28,078 nt of DNA, taken from the NCBI GenBank assembly GCA_007119345.1, contig SKPV01000047.1, positions 1-28,078 on the forward strand, given 5' to 3'. The position numbers and the translations under genes are program-made. This document shows, piece after piece, positions 7,073-14,783 of the stretch. The first letter of the stretch is position 1. The number at the start of each line of letters is the position of its first letter. The notes below the pieces were generated by a model. The model saw only the letters and a program-made list of their open reading frames with translations. It was not told where the DNA came from and searched no databases. Origin of the DNA: Halovivax sp. (GTDB lineage Archaea > Halobacteriota > Halobacteria > Halobacteriales > Natrialbaceae).

Positions 7073-8281
7073 TCAGGTCGCGGCCATCGACAGAAACGCC
7101 TCTTCCGCGGTCCTCGTCCCCTTCGCGATCAGAACGTCGCCACCGCGCAGTTCGGTATCGTCGTCGGCGATCAGGATCCAGCCCTCGTCGGGTCGACGGA
7201 TCGCGATGACGTTCATGCTCGGCTCGGTTTCGGGGCGACCCTCGAGGATCGGGACGCCGTCGAGTTCGCTGCCCGGCTCGATCTCGATGCGCGTGATGAC
7301 CTCGTCGCTCTCCTGGACGGCGAGCTGGACGACGGGGTGGACGTCGATATCCCTGAAGATTCCCTCGCTGATGTCGATCGCCGCGTCGCTGATGACCTCG
7401 GTGCTGGTCGCGAGCGCGATCAATCCCCGGAGGCGGACGGGGTCTTCGGCGTCGGCGGCCGCTTTCAGCGTCCAGGCGGTAAATCGCGACAGCAACGCGT
7501 CGACTTCCACCTCGAGATTTCGGACCTCCTCCGCGAGGTTCTCGCTGTCGAACAGCACGCTGCTGTAGGCGAGGTCGACCGCCAGCTCGCTCAGGTTCTT
7601 CATGTGGACGATCGTGTCGATCGCCCGCTCGAGATCGGCGATCTCCGGAGGTTCGACCTCGGGCGCCCGGTAGGGCTCGCCGGTCAACGCTTCGAAGACG
7701 GTGCCGATGTCCGGTTCGCTCCCGCGCAAGAGCGCGACGTCGCCGCCCTTGATCCTCGTCCCGGGGCCGGGGTTGAGGATCCACTCCTGGCCCCGACGGA
7801 GCGCGATCACCCGGACGCCGGTCTCTGACTCCAGGTCGATGTCGTTCAGCGTGCGGTCGGCGTATTCCGAATCCTCGGCCACGACGCCCCGGACGAGCGT
7901 CTCGACCGCCTCGGGGAGGGCGGTCCGCATCGCCTCGGGAAGGCCCACCTCCTCGAGGAGGACCTTCGCGATGTCCCCCGCCGCGTCGCTGATCTGGTCG
8001 GTCGCCGCGACGATCCCGAGCACCGGCGCCAGCTGTTCGGCGTCCGCCGGCTTGCGAGCGGCCATCAGGAGGCTCATCCGCGCGCGAAGCTCGAGGAGGT
8101 CCATCCGCTCTTCGAGCCGCAGCACCTCCCGAGCGAGTTCCTCGTTCTGGTGGAGGACGGCCGAGTACGAGAGGTCGATCAGCAGCTCGGCCGTATCCTT
8201 CATCTCGACGAGGACGTCCTTCACACTAACCGGCTCGTACTCGATCGACGCCGCGGAGATCTCGCCCTCGAACGGATCCAT
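7073..8281 (-). CDS. Soluble PhoU/TrkA-C tandem protein, putative channel or transporter regulator
   Basis: The 402-residue protein is an internal duplication: PhoU-like helices (about 16-110), a TrkA-C/RCK-C domain (about 113-200), a second PhoU-like segment (212-310) and a second TrkA-C domain (313-395). The halves share paired motifs such as LIDLSYSAVLHQNEELA and LAVDLAYSSVLFDSENLA, and DQISDAAGDI and EVISDAAIDI. The TrkA-C units end in IKGGDVALLRG and LRGGDVLIAKG, where this domain usually binds a small ligand. There is no membrane segment and no Rossmann RCK-N domain, so it is probably a regulatory subunit of a transport system. The ATG at 8281 is preceded by a TATA-like element at 27 nt that overlaps the alternative ATG at 8308. 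It is convergent with the MgtE-like pair. Confidence 0.85.
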   Translation of the reverse strand: MDPFEGEISAASIEYEPVSVKDVLVEMKDTAELLIDLSYSAVLHQNEELAREVLRLEERMDLLELRARMSLLMAARKPADAEQLAPVLGIVAATDQISDAAGDIAKVLLEEVGLPEAMRTALPEAVETLVRGVVAEDSEYADRTLNDIDLESETGVRVIALRRGQEWILNPGPGTRIKGGDVALLRGSEPDIGTVFEALTGEPYRAPEVEPPEIADLERAIDTIVHMKNLSELAVDLAYSSVLFDSENLAEEVRNLEVEVDALLSRFTAWTLKAAADAEDPVRLRGLIALATSTEVISDAAIDISEGIFRDIDVHPVVQLAVQESDEVITRIEIEPGSELDGVPILEGRPETEPSMNVIAIRRPDEGWILIADDDTELRGGDVLIAKGTRTAEEAFLSMAAT

Positions 8282-8304
8282 AAGTCGACCGAGCACTTCC
8301 GGGA

Positions 8305-8312
8305 TCAAAAAC
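8305..8312 (-). promoter_or_regulatory. TATA-like element of the PhoU/TrkA-C gene
   Basis: A T-run (GTTTTTGA on the minus strand) is centred 27 nt upstream of the ATG at 8281. It would sit on top of an ATG at 8308, so it decides for the shorter protein. Confidence 0.45.
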
Positions 8313-8491
8313 GTTCCTCACCGGACGTATCGCCGGGTACCGAACCGAAACGCGGGACGTCGTTCGCTCCTCGTCCGTTCGCTGGCCCGCTCGACACCGG
8401 TCGACCGTTACATCGAATGTCGGCGAATATGATACATCGGCCACCGATTCGCATCCGCAGCTCTCCGCGGTATCGCCAGCGGCGGGCGGCG

Positions 8492-9052
8492 TCACGCCCG
8501 GACGTACTCGAGAAACGCGTACCCGTCGCGCTCGTCTCGTCGGACTTCCCGCCACTCGTCCCGGTCGATCTCGGGGAAGAACGCGTCGCCGTCCGGCTCG
8601 TCGGCCACCTCGGTCACGACCAACCGGTCCAGGTCGGGGAGGAACTGCTCGTAGACCGTCGCCCCGCCGGCGACGAACGCGCGATCGACGCCGCCGTGGC
8701 GACGGTCGGCCGCCGACTCCGCGATCCGGACGGCCTCCGCGATTCCGCGGGCGACGATCACGTTCGCCGGCGTCTCCGGGTCGCGGGAGGTCAGCACGAT
8801 CGACGTCCGTTCGGGGAGCGGCTCGCCGAGTCCGTCGACGATACTCTCGTAGGTGACCCGCCCCATGATGACCGGGTGGCCGGTCGTCCGTCGCTTGAAG
8901 TGGGCCAGGTCTTCCGGGATGTGCCAGGGCATCCCGCCGTCGACGCCGATCACGCCGTTTTCGGCGACGGCGACGATACCCACGAGTTCGAGGTCGGTCT
9001 CGATCGCGGGCGTCCCTTCTTCCGGACCCCTCCGTGAATCCGAATCACGCAT
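8492..9052 (-). CDS. folA: Dihydrofolate reductase
   Basis: The 186-residue enzyme reduces dihydrofolate to tetrahydrofolate with NADPH. The DHFR core begins at about residue 22 (LELVGIVAVAENGVIG). It contains the active-site segment MPWHIPEDLAHFKRRT with the catalytic acidic residue at D48, the cofactor segment VIMGRVTYES, and FVAGGATVYEQFLP in the C-terminal half. A hydrophilic N-terminal extension of about 20 residues precedes the core. The ATG at 9052 lies 2 nt after the thyA stop, so the two genes form an operon. Coupling to thymidylate synthase is functional, because that enzyme turns methylene-tetrahydrofolate into dihydrofolate, which this enzyme recycles. Confidence 0.95.
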   Translation of the reverse strand: MRDSDSRRGPEEGTPAIETDLELVGIVAVAENGVIGVDGGMPWHIPEDLAHFKRRTTGHPVIMGRVTYESIVDGLGEPLPERTSIVLTSRDPETPANVIVARGIAEAVRIAESAADRRHGGVDRAFVAGGATVYEQFLPDLDRLVVTEVADEPDGDAFFPEIDRDEWREVRRDERDGYAFLEYVRA

Positions 9053-9054
9053 CG

Positions 9055-10071
9055 TCACTCCGCGACTCCGAACGTGAGCGCGTCGTGGGACTCGTAGTCC
9101 CGAAGCGCGACGTCCTCCGCGGTGAGTTCCGAAAGCGAGACGTCGGCCACCTCGAGCGAGGGCCGCGACAGGGGTTCCCTGGCGCACTGTTCGAGCAGTC
9201 CCGGGACGTGATCCATGCCTTCTTCGTCCGACGCTTCGGCCGGGGCGGTGTCTTCGACCCACTCGCGAACGCCGCGGTAGTCCTCTCGCGCCCCGACGTC
9301 CTCGAGGCGGGACTGCAGCTCGTCCAGGTTGTCGGCGTACCACTCGCCGCGGTCGCCGGTCCCGCAGTAGACGTGCGCGTCGACGATCGTGTGCGCGAAA
9401 TGGCCCGGTACGAAGCCCGATTGCTGGGCGATCGCGATCGTTAGCAGGGAGTACGCCGCGATGTTAAAGGGGATCCCCAGGGCCACGTCGCCCGAGCGCT
9501 GGGTCAGGTGGCAGTTGAGTCGGTCTCCTTGCACGTTGAAGACGAAGCTGTAGTGACAGGGGGGCAGCGTCGAGACGGCCGCGTTCGCCGGGTGCCAGGC
9601 GTTCACCACGAGTCGACGCGAGTTCGGGCTGTCCGAGAGCGTGTCGAGGACGTACTGGATCTGGTCGAACGTCTTCCGCCCGTCGGCCTCTTCGGTGACC
9701 CACCGGTGGGATTCGTCGGGCCAGGATTCGCCCTCCAGTCGGGCGTCACCGCTCGGAATCGGATACCGCCGCCAGAACCGTCCGTACGCCGTGTCGAGTC
9801 GGCCTTCGTCGTCGGCCCACGCGTCCCAGATCTTCGTCTCCTCCCGGAGATTTCGGGTGTGCTCCTCCCCGGAGAGGTACCAGCAGACCTCGTGGATCAT
9901 CGAGTTCCAGCGGTAGCCGTCCATCCGCTTGGTCGTCAGTAGCGGGTAGCCCTCCCGCAGATCGATCTCGTAGTGGCGGCTGAACCGCGAGATGGTGTCG
10001 ACGCCGGTTCGGTTCGGCTTGTAGGTGCCCCCCGAGAGGACGGCGTCGACGAGATCGAGGTACTGTTCCAT
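9055..10071 (-). CDS. thyA: Thymidylate synthase
   Basis: The 338-residue enzyme converts dUMP to dTMP using methylene-tetrahydrofolate. The catalytic cysteine is C172 in TLPPCHYSF. Other family segments are RTGVDTISRF, YPLLTTKRM, LTQRSGDVALGIPFNIA and HTIVDAHVYCG. It is longer than the 264-residue E. coli enzyme because of acidic insertions at about residues 104-135 and 238-300. The C-terminus is DALTFGVAE. It is the first gene of a two-gene operon with dihydrofolate reductase. A TATA-like element about 28 nt upstream suggests a leaderless transcript. No flavin-dependent ThyX features are present. Confidence 0.96.
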   Translation of the reverse strand: MEQYLDLVDAVLSGGTYKPNRTGVDTISRFSRHYEIDLREGYPLLTTKRMDGYRWNSMIHEVCWYLSGEEHTRNLREETKIWDAWADDEGRLDTAYGRFWRRYPIPSGDARLEGESWPDESHRWVTEEADGRKTFDQIQYVLDTLSDSPNSRRLVVNAWHPANAAVSTLPPCHYSFVFNVQGDRLNCHLTQRSGDVALGIPFNIAAYSLLTIAIAQQSGFVPGHFAHTIVDAHVYCGTGDRGEWYADNLDELQSRLEDVGAREDYRGVREWVEDTAPAEASDEEGMDHVPGLLEQCAREPLSRPSLEVADVSLSELTAEDVALRDYESHDALTFGVAE

Positions 10072-10093
10072 ACGACTGTCACTCCCACCGGTG

Positions 10094-10103
10094 ATTCATA
10101 AAT
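10094..10103 (-). promoter_or_regulatory. TATA element of the thyA operon
   Basis: ATTTATGAAT on the minus strand is centred about 28 nt upstream of the thyA ATG. It is one of the clearest TATA boxes in the window. Confidence 0.55.
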
Positions 10104-10254
10104 CTACCACTGTTCGGATCCGGTAGCGCTCGACTCGTGGCGAACGTCGGTGACGGACCGATCGTCTCATACGCTACGTTGGGTTCGAACGTTGATAACC
10201 ACTTTCACTCCGGTCTCGCAACCCTCTTGCGTCCCGGCGTCCTTCCACCGTTCG

Positions 10255-11793
10255 ATGTCCGACGCCGTCGGCGCGCGACTGCTCGCCCTTCCGCCATCGG
10301 TCGCCGCCGAGCGACCCCTGGGGGCGCTCGAGGACGTCCGCGACTTCTGCGACCCGGACGGCGTCTGGATTCCGGGGCCCCGGCGGCTGCCGCGAGCCCC
10401 GGCGTGCGCTCGACGGGTTTTCGACGTACCGGTCGTTCACCCGCCCCTCGGCGCCGGGACCGACGCGGTCCAGGTCCACGACCTCGGCGGGGTCTCGGTG
10501 GTGACGGTCCAGCGCGCGGCCGCGCTCGACGCGGCCGGTCAGGTGCTGGCCGAAGCGGCGGAGTCGGCCGACGCGATCGTTCTCGTGTGCGACGAGATCG
10601 GGACGGCGGTTCGGCCGACCGCGCTCGAGGCGACGCTCCAGGGTGCTCGCGGGGTGGCCGAAATCGTCCCCGACGGGCGCGCCGAACTGACCGTCCTTAC
10701 CGGGAGTCAATCCGCCGACTACGATCTGTTGTGGACGGTCGACCCGAGGAACGGACGCGCGCTCGACGTCTCGGAGCCGACGGAGCGGGACGGTCTTCCG
10801 GCTGACGAGGACGAGGCCGTCCGCCTGCGAGTGATCGGCACCGGGTCGGTCGGCGGCTACGGCGGCGGCGGGACGATCGCGACGTACGCTCTGGCCCCCG
10901 GAGGCGACGGTGCTGGGCGCGTCGCCGATCCGGTCCGCGACGTCGACGTGATCGACGCCGATGCGTTCGGCCTGCGGGCGGTGTCGGGGATCGGCCCGAA
11001 GACCGCGGAACGGCTCGCCGCCCGGGATGTGACGAGCCGCGACGACGTCCGCGAACTGGCCGTCGAGGACCTTGCCGAACTACCGGGCGTTGGCCCGATG
11101 ACGGCGTCGCGGATGCGTCGACACGCGGCGGTCCTGGAAACGGGCGATCCCCTCGTCACGACCGACGACTCGATACCGGCCGCGGACCGCCCGCGTGGCC
11201 CGCTCTGTATCGACATCGAGACCGACGGCCTCTCGCCGACCGTCATCTGGCAGGTGGGCGTCTACGACCCGGAGACCGACGACTACCGGGCGTTCGTCGA
11301 GCGTCGGGATCCGTCCGATCCGGGACGGATTCTGGAGAGCTTCCTGGATCGGCTGCTGGGTCTCCGTGGAAACCGCGCCCTGCTGACCTGGAACGGCTGG
11401 GGATTCGACTATCGATACCTCAGCGCGTTCGTCGATCGGTACGTCCCCCACTACGCGAGCGAGTGGGAGTCGATCCCGAAGCTCGACCTCTACCTGTGGT
11501 GCGTGACGGACGGGAACGCGATTCTCCCGGGACGGACGAACCGACTCGACGACGTCGCCGCGGCGCTCGGGTACGAGGACGCGGCGACGGGCCTCGACGG
11601 GGCGGCGACCGCGGCAGCCTACCGGCGGTTCGTCCGCACCGGCGTCGAACCCGACTGGGATCGCCACGAGCGCTACTGCGAGGACGACTGCCGCGCGCTC
11701 TGGCACGTCTACGAGCGCCTCCTCGACGCCGAACGAGCGATCGACGAACCGGAACCGACGCCGGCGGGACAGACCGGACTGGGTGAGTTCTGA
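10255..11793 (+). CDS. mrfB: MrfB/YprB-like DEDD exonuclease with helix-hairpin-helix domain
   Basis: The 512-residue protein has three parts. Residues 1-235 are a conserved-looking domain I do not recognise. Residues 236-292 carry two helix-hairpin-helix motifs (SGIGPKTAERLAAR and LPGVGPMTASRMRRH), which usually bind DNA backbone. Residues 315-490 are an RNase H-like exonuclease of the YprB type: CIDIETDGL (D320, E322), WNGWGFDYRYL (D385) and YCEDDCRALWHVY (Y474, D478) supply the DEDD metal ligands. In Bacillus, MrfB acts with the helicase MrfA in mitomycin lesion repair; here the gene ends 2 nt before the helicase start. The ATG at 10255 is the natural start, though no clear TATA box sits at the leaderless distance. 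Activity and substrate are inferred. Confidence 0.85.
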   Translation: MSDAVGARLLALPPSVAAERPLGALEDVRDFCDPDGVWIPGPRRLPRAPACARRVFDVPVVHPPLGAGTDAVQVHDLGGVSVVTVQRAAALDAAGQVLAEAAESADAIVLVCDEIGTAVRPTALEATLQGARGVAEIVPDGRAELTVLTGSQSADYDLLWTVDPRNGRALDVSEPTERDGLPADEDEAVRLRVIGTGSVGGYGGGGTIATYALAPGGDGAGRVADPVRDVDVIDADAFGLRAVSGIGPKTAERLAARDVTSRDDVRELAVEDLAELPGVGPMTASRMRRHAAVLETGDPLVTTDDSIPAADRPRGPLCIDIETDGLSPTVIWQVGVYDPETDDYRAFVERRDPSDPGRILESFLDRLLGLRGNRALLTWNGWGFDYRYLSAFVDRYVPHYASEWESIPKLDLYLWCVTDGNAILPGRTNRLDDVAAALGYEDAATGLDGAATAAAYRRFVRTGVEPDWDRHERYCEDDCRALWHVYERLLDAERAIDEPEPTPAGQTGLGEF

Positions 11794-11795
11794 CC

Positions 11796-14636
11796 GTGCG
11801 ACGAACGAAACGGGGCGAGGACGGCGAATCGACCGACGGAGTCGGGGAGGACGCGGTGACCGATACCGATCGATTCGAAGACGACCCTGCGAACGATCAC
11901 GGTCGACTCGAGGACGATGCGGCGCCCGATCCCGACGGCACCGACGCCGCCCCGATCACCGGAGCGGGCGTCGTCGAGACGTTCCCGGGGCGGGGACGGA
12001 CGGTTGGCGACGTCGTGGAGATTCCCGGCCGTTCGGCCAGGACGGTGGCCGCGGGGGACGTGCTGGCACCTGAGCTCGCCGATTCGATCGATCACGATCT
12101 CTACACCCACCAGGCGGAGGCGCTCGCGGCGCTCGATCGGGAGGAGAACGTTTGCGTGGCCACGAGTACGGCCTCCGGAAAGACGCTCGTGTACGGGCTC
12201 CAGATCGCGCGAAATTACCTCGAGGCGACCGAGAATCGGCGGACCGACGCCGCGGGGGGCGAGCGCGCGACGGTGCACGGATTCGACGGCGCGGCCGATG
12301 ATCGACGAGACGCGACTGCCTACGTCTGCTATCCCACGAAGGCGCTCTCGCGCGATCAGGAGCGCGAGCTGAACGACCTCTTCGCCGACCTCGGGCTCGA
12401 CCTGACGGTAGCCGTCTACGACGGAGACACCGAGACCGGGACCACTCGTCGAGAGATCCGGGAGGAGGCCGACGTGATCATCTCGAACTTCGCGGGCGTG
12501 AACACGTACCTCCACGACCACGACCGCTGGACGCGTTTTTTCCGCGCGTGCGAACTTGTCGTGATCGACGAGTCCCACACCTACACGGGCGTCCACGGCA
12601 TGCACGTCGCCTGGATCATCAGACGACTGAAGCGGGTCCTCGAGTACTACGACGCGGATCCGCAGTTCGTCCTGACGAGCGCGACGATCGGCAATCCGCC
12701 CGCACACTCCGCGGCGTTGATCGACGAGCCGATCACCGTGGTCGACGAGGACGGTTCGCCGCGCGGTCCGCGCGACCTCCTCCTCTGGAATCCGCCGCCG
12801 CGCGACGACGGCGAGGGCCCCGGCGGCCCGGCCCCCACTTCCGCCGGTCCCCACGATTCCGACGACGGAGGCGGTCCGCTCGAACGCGTTCCGGCCTCGG
12901 TCGAGGCGCCGCGGCTCTTCTCGCACCTCGCGTACCACGGCGCACAGACGCTCCTGTTCGCGCCCTCCCGAAAACTCGCCGAACTCTCCGTGAAACGAGC
13001 GCGCGCCCACCGCGAGGACCAACGGGCCTATTACGGCTCGGACGGGCGGGGCGACGAGCTTCGGTCGTACCACGCCGGCCACTCCCGCCAGTCCAGACAC
13101 GCGACCGAGCACGGGCTGAAGACCGGACGCCTCGACGGGGTGGCCTCGACCAACGCCCTCGAATTGGGCATCAACGTCGGCGCGATGGACGCGACCGTCC
13201 AGCTGGGCTACCCCGGTCAGCGCCAGTCGTTCTGGCAGCAGATCGGTCGCGCCGGCCGGGGCGCGGATCGCGCGCTCTCGGTCCTCGTCGCCGACCACCG
13301 CACCCTCGACCAGTACGTCGTCCGCCACCCCGAGTACCTCCTCGAGACCGACGTCGAGGACGCCGTCGTCGACACCGCCAACGACGCGGTCTTCGCCGCG
13401 CACCTCCGCTGCGCCGCGGACGAGTTGGCGCTCACCGAGGCGGACGCCGACTCGTTGGTCGATCGCGACCGCCTGGAGCGCGCGGTCGAGATGTGGCGGC
13501 GCGCGGGCCTGCTGTCCGGGCGGCTCGAGACCGGCGTCTCGTACGCCGGCCCGCCGCGCCCGCAGTCGTCGATCTCGCTCTACGCCACCGCGGGACGGGA
13601 GTACGAGGTCCGGCTCGCCGACGACGTCGACGACCGCGACGATCCGGAGATGGAGTCCCTCGCCCGGGAGCGCGTCTTCCGGGACTTTCACGAGGGCGCC
13701 GTGCGCCTCCACGAGGGTCGCCAGTACGAGGTCGCGGACGTCGTCCACGACGGTCCGCGCCCGCACGTCGTCGTCCGCCCGACGGACGTCGACTACTACA
13801 CGGTGACGAACCGCGAGGTGACGATCCTCGACGCCGAGTCGCAGCGTTCCCGGCGGGTCGGCGACTTCGAACTCCACTTCGGACGAGGAACCGTCCTCGT
13901 CTACCACGGGACGTACGACGAGGTGTCGATCGAGGCCGGTCGGAAGCGACGACGGGGCGTTCCGACGAACCTGCCGCCGCTGACGATGGAAACCCAGCTC
14001 TGCTGGCTCGAGGTACCCGAGGACGTCGAACGCGCCCTGATCGAGAAGTACCGCGACTTCGACGTGCCCGATGTGGAAGGGACGGTGGTGAACAGCGCAC
14101 ATCTGGGCTACGCGGGGGGACTTCACGCCGCCGAGCACGCCACGATCGGCGTCGCACCGCTCGAGTTGATGGTCGACAAGCGCGACCTCGGCGGGTTGGC
14201 GACGCTGACGATCGACTCCCACCTGGCCGTCCCGGACGCGACGGCGGTCGAGGGCCGCGAACCGCGGTCGATCGCGGCCGCGGAGGCGACGGTCCGCGAG
14301 CGCGCCGCCGCGCTCGATCGAGAGCCGACCAGCGGCTGGTTCATCTACGACGGCGTCGAGGGCGGACTCGGGTTCTCGCGGGCGATCTACGAGAACTTCG
14401 AGGCCGTCGCCGCGCGCGCTCGCGACCTGATCGCCGACTGCGAGTGCGGCCGCGTCGACGGCTGTCCGGCCTGCGTCATGGACGATCAGTGTGGCAACGA
14501 CAACCGCCCGCTACACCGCGACGCGGCCGTCGACGTGCTCGAGCAGTTTCTCGGCGAGCGCGACCGTGGCGATCTGGACGCCCACCTCGACGACGAGTAC
14601 GGCGGCGACCGGCGGCCGACGCTGTTCTACGCCTGA
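11796..14636 (+). CDS. mrfA: MrfA/YprA-like DExH helicase with DUF1998 zinc-binding C-terminus
   Basis: The 946-residue superfamily 2 helicase starts at a GTG 2 nt after the nuclease gene, with an SD-like GGTGA about 10 nt upstream. Motifs in order are a Q-like HQAEAL (105), motif I TASGKT (K129), Ia YPTKALS, II DESH (258-261), III TSATIG (294), IV LLFAPSRKLAE, V STNALELGINVGA and VI QQIGRAGRG (481-489). The C-terminal DUF1998/MZB region has clustered cysteines C882, C884, C890, C893 and C899. Bacillus MrfA is about 750 residues; the extra length is an acidic N-terminus (1-55) and hydrophilic inserts at about 145-172 and 335-370. It is likely a 3'-5' DNA translocase in repair, working with the adjacent nuclease. 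Confidence 0.93.
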   Translation: MRRTKRGEDGESTDGVGEDAVTDTDRFEDDPANDHGRLEDDAAPDPDGTDAAPITGAGVVETFPGRGRTVGDVVEIPGRSARTVAAGDVLAPELADSIDHDLYTHQAEALAALDREENVCVATSTASGKTLVYGLQIARNYLEATENRRTDAAGGERATVHGFDGAADDRRDATAYVCYPTKALSRDQERELNDLFADLGLDLTVAVYDGDTETGTTRREIREEADVIISNFAGVNTYLHDHDRWTRFFRACELVVIDESHTYTGVHGMHVAWIIRRLKRVLEYYDADPQFVLTSATIGNPPAHSAALIDEPITVVDEDGSPRGPRDLLLWNPPPRDDGEGPGGPAPTSAGPHDSDDGGGPLERVPASVEAPRLFSHLAYHGAQTLLFAPSRKLAELSVKRARAHREDQRAYYGSDGRGDELRSYHAGHSRQSRHATEHGLKTGRLDGVASTNALELGINVGAMDATVQLGYPGQRQSFWQQIGRAGRGADRALSVLVADHRTLDQYVVRHPEYLLETDVEDAVVDTANDAVFAAHLRCAADELALTEADADSLVDRDRLERAVEMWRRAGLLSGRLETGVSYAGPPRPQSSISLYATAGREYEVRLADDVDDRDDPEMESLARERVFRDFHEGAVRLHEGRQYEVADVVHDGPRPHVVVRPTDVDYYTVTNREVTILDAESQRSRRVGDFELHFGRGTVLVYHGTYDEVSIEAGRKRRRGVPTNLPPLTMETQLCWLEVPEDVERALIEKYRDFDVPDVEGTVVNSAHLGYAGGLHAAEHATIGVAPLELMVDKRDLGGLATLTIDSHLAVPDATAVEGREPRSIAAAEATVRERAAALDREPTSGWFIYDGVEGGLGFSRAIYENFEAVAARARDLIADCECGRVDGCPACVMDDQCGNDNRPLHRDAAVDVLEQFLGERDRGDLDAHLDDEYGGDRRPTLFYA

Positions 14637-14752
14637 CCCCGTTCGGGGACGGTCCCGCGGACAGTTCGAACGATTTCACGGTCGATCCCTCCGGTCGTGG
14701 ATGGGTCGAACGCGTCGTCGCGCCCGAATTTTCACGTCGGCGAACCGATAAC

Positions 14753-14760
14753 GTTTACAC
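14753..14760 (+). promoter_or_regulatory. TATA-like element of purD
   Basis: GTTTACAC is centred 28 nt upstream of the ATG at 14784. This supports 14784 over the in-frame ATG at 14697 and a leaderless purD transcript. Confidence 0.5.
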
Positions 14761-14783
14761 CCTTCTGGGTCTCGATTTCGCAT

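Noticed and set aside
10183..10190. GTTCGAAC palindrome upstream of the exonuclease gene as a damage-response operator
   Set aside because: A single 8-bp palindrome is common in GC-rich DNA, and no second copy or matching regulator was found.
11709..14222. An 837-codon open frame on the minus strand across the helicase gene
   Set aside because: It lies antisense to a gene with every helicase motif. Long antisense frames are expected in high-GC DNA, and the translation shows no recognisable domain.
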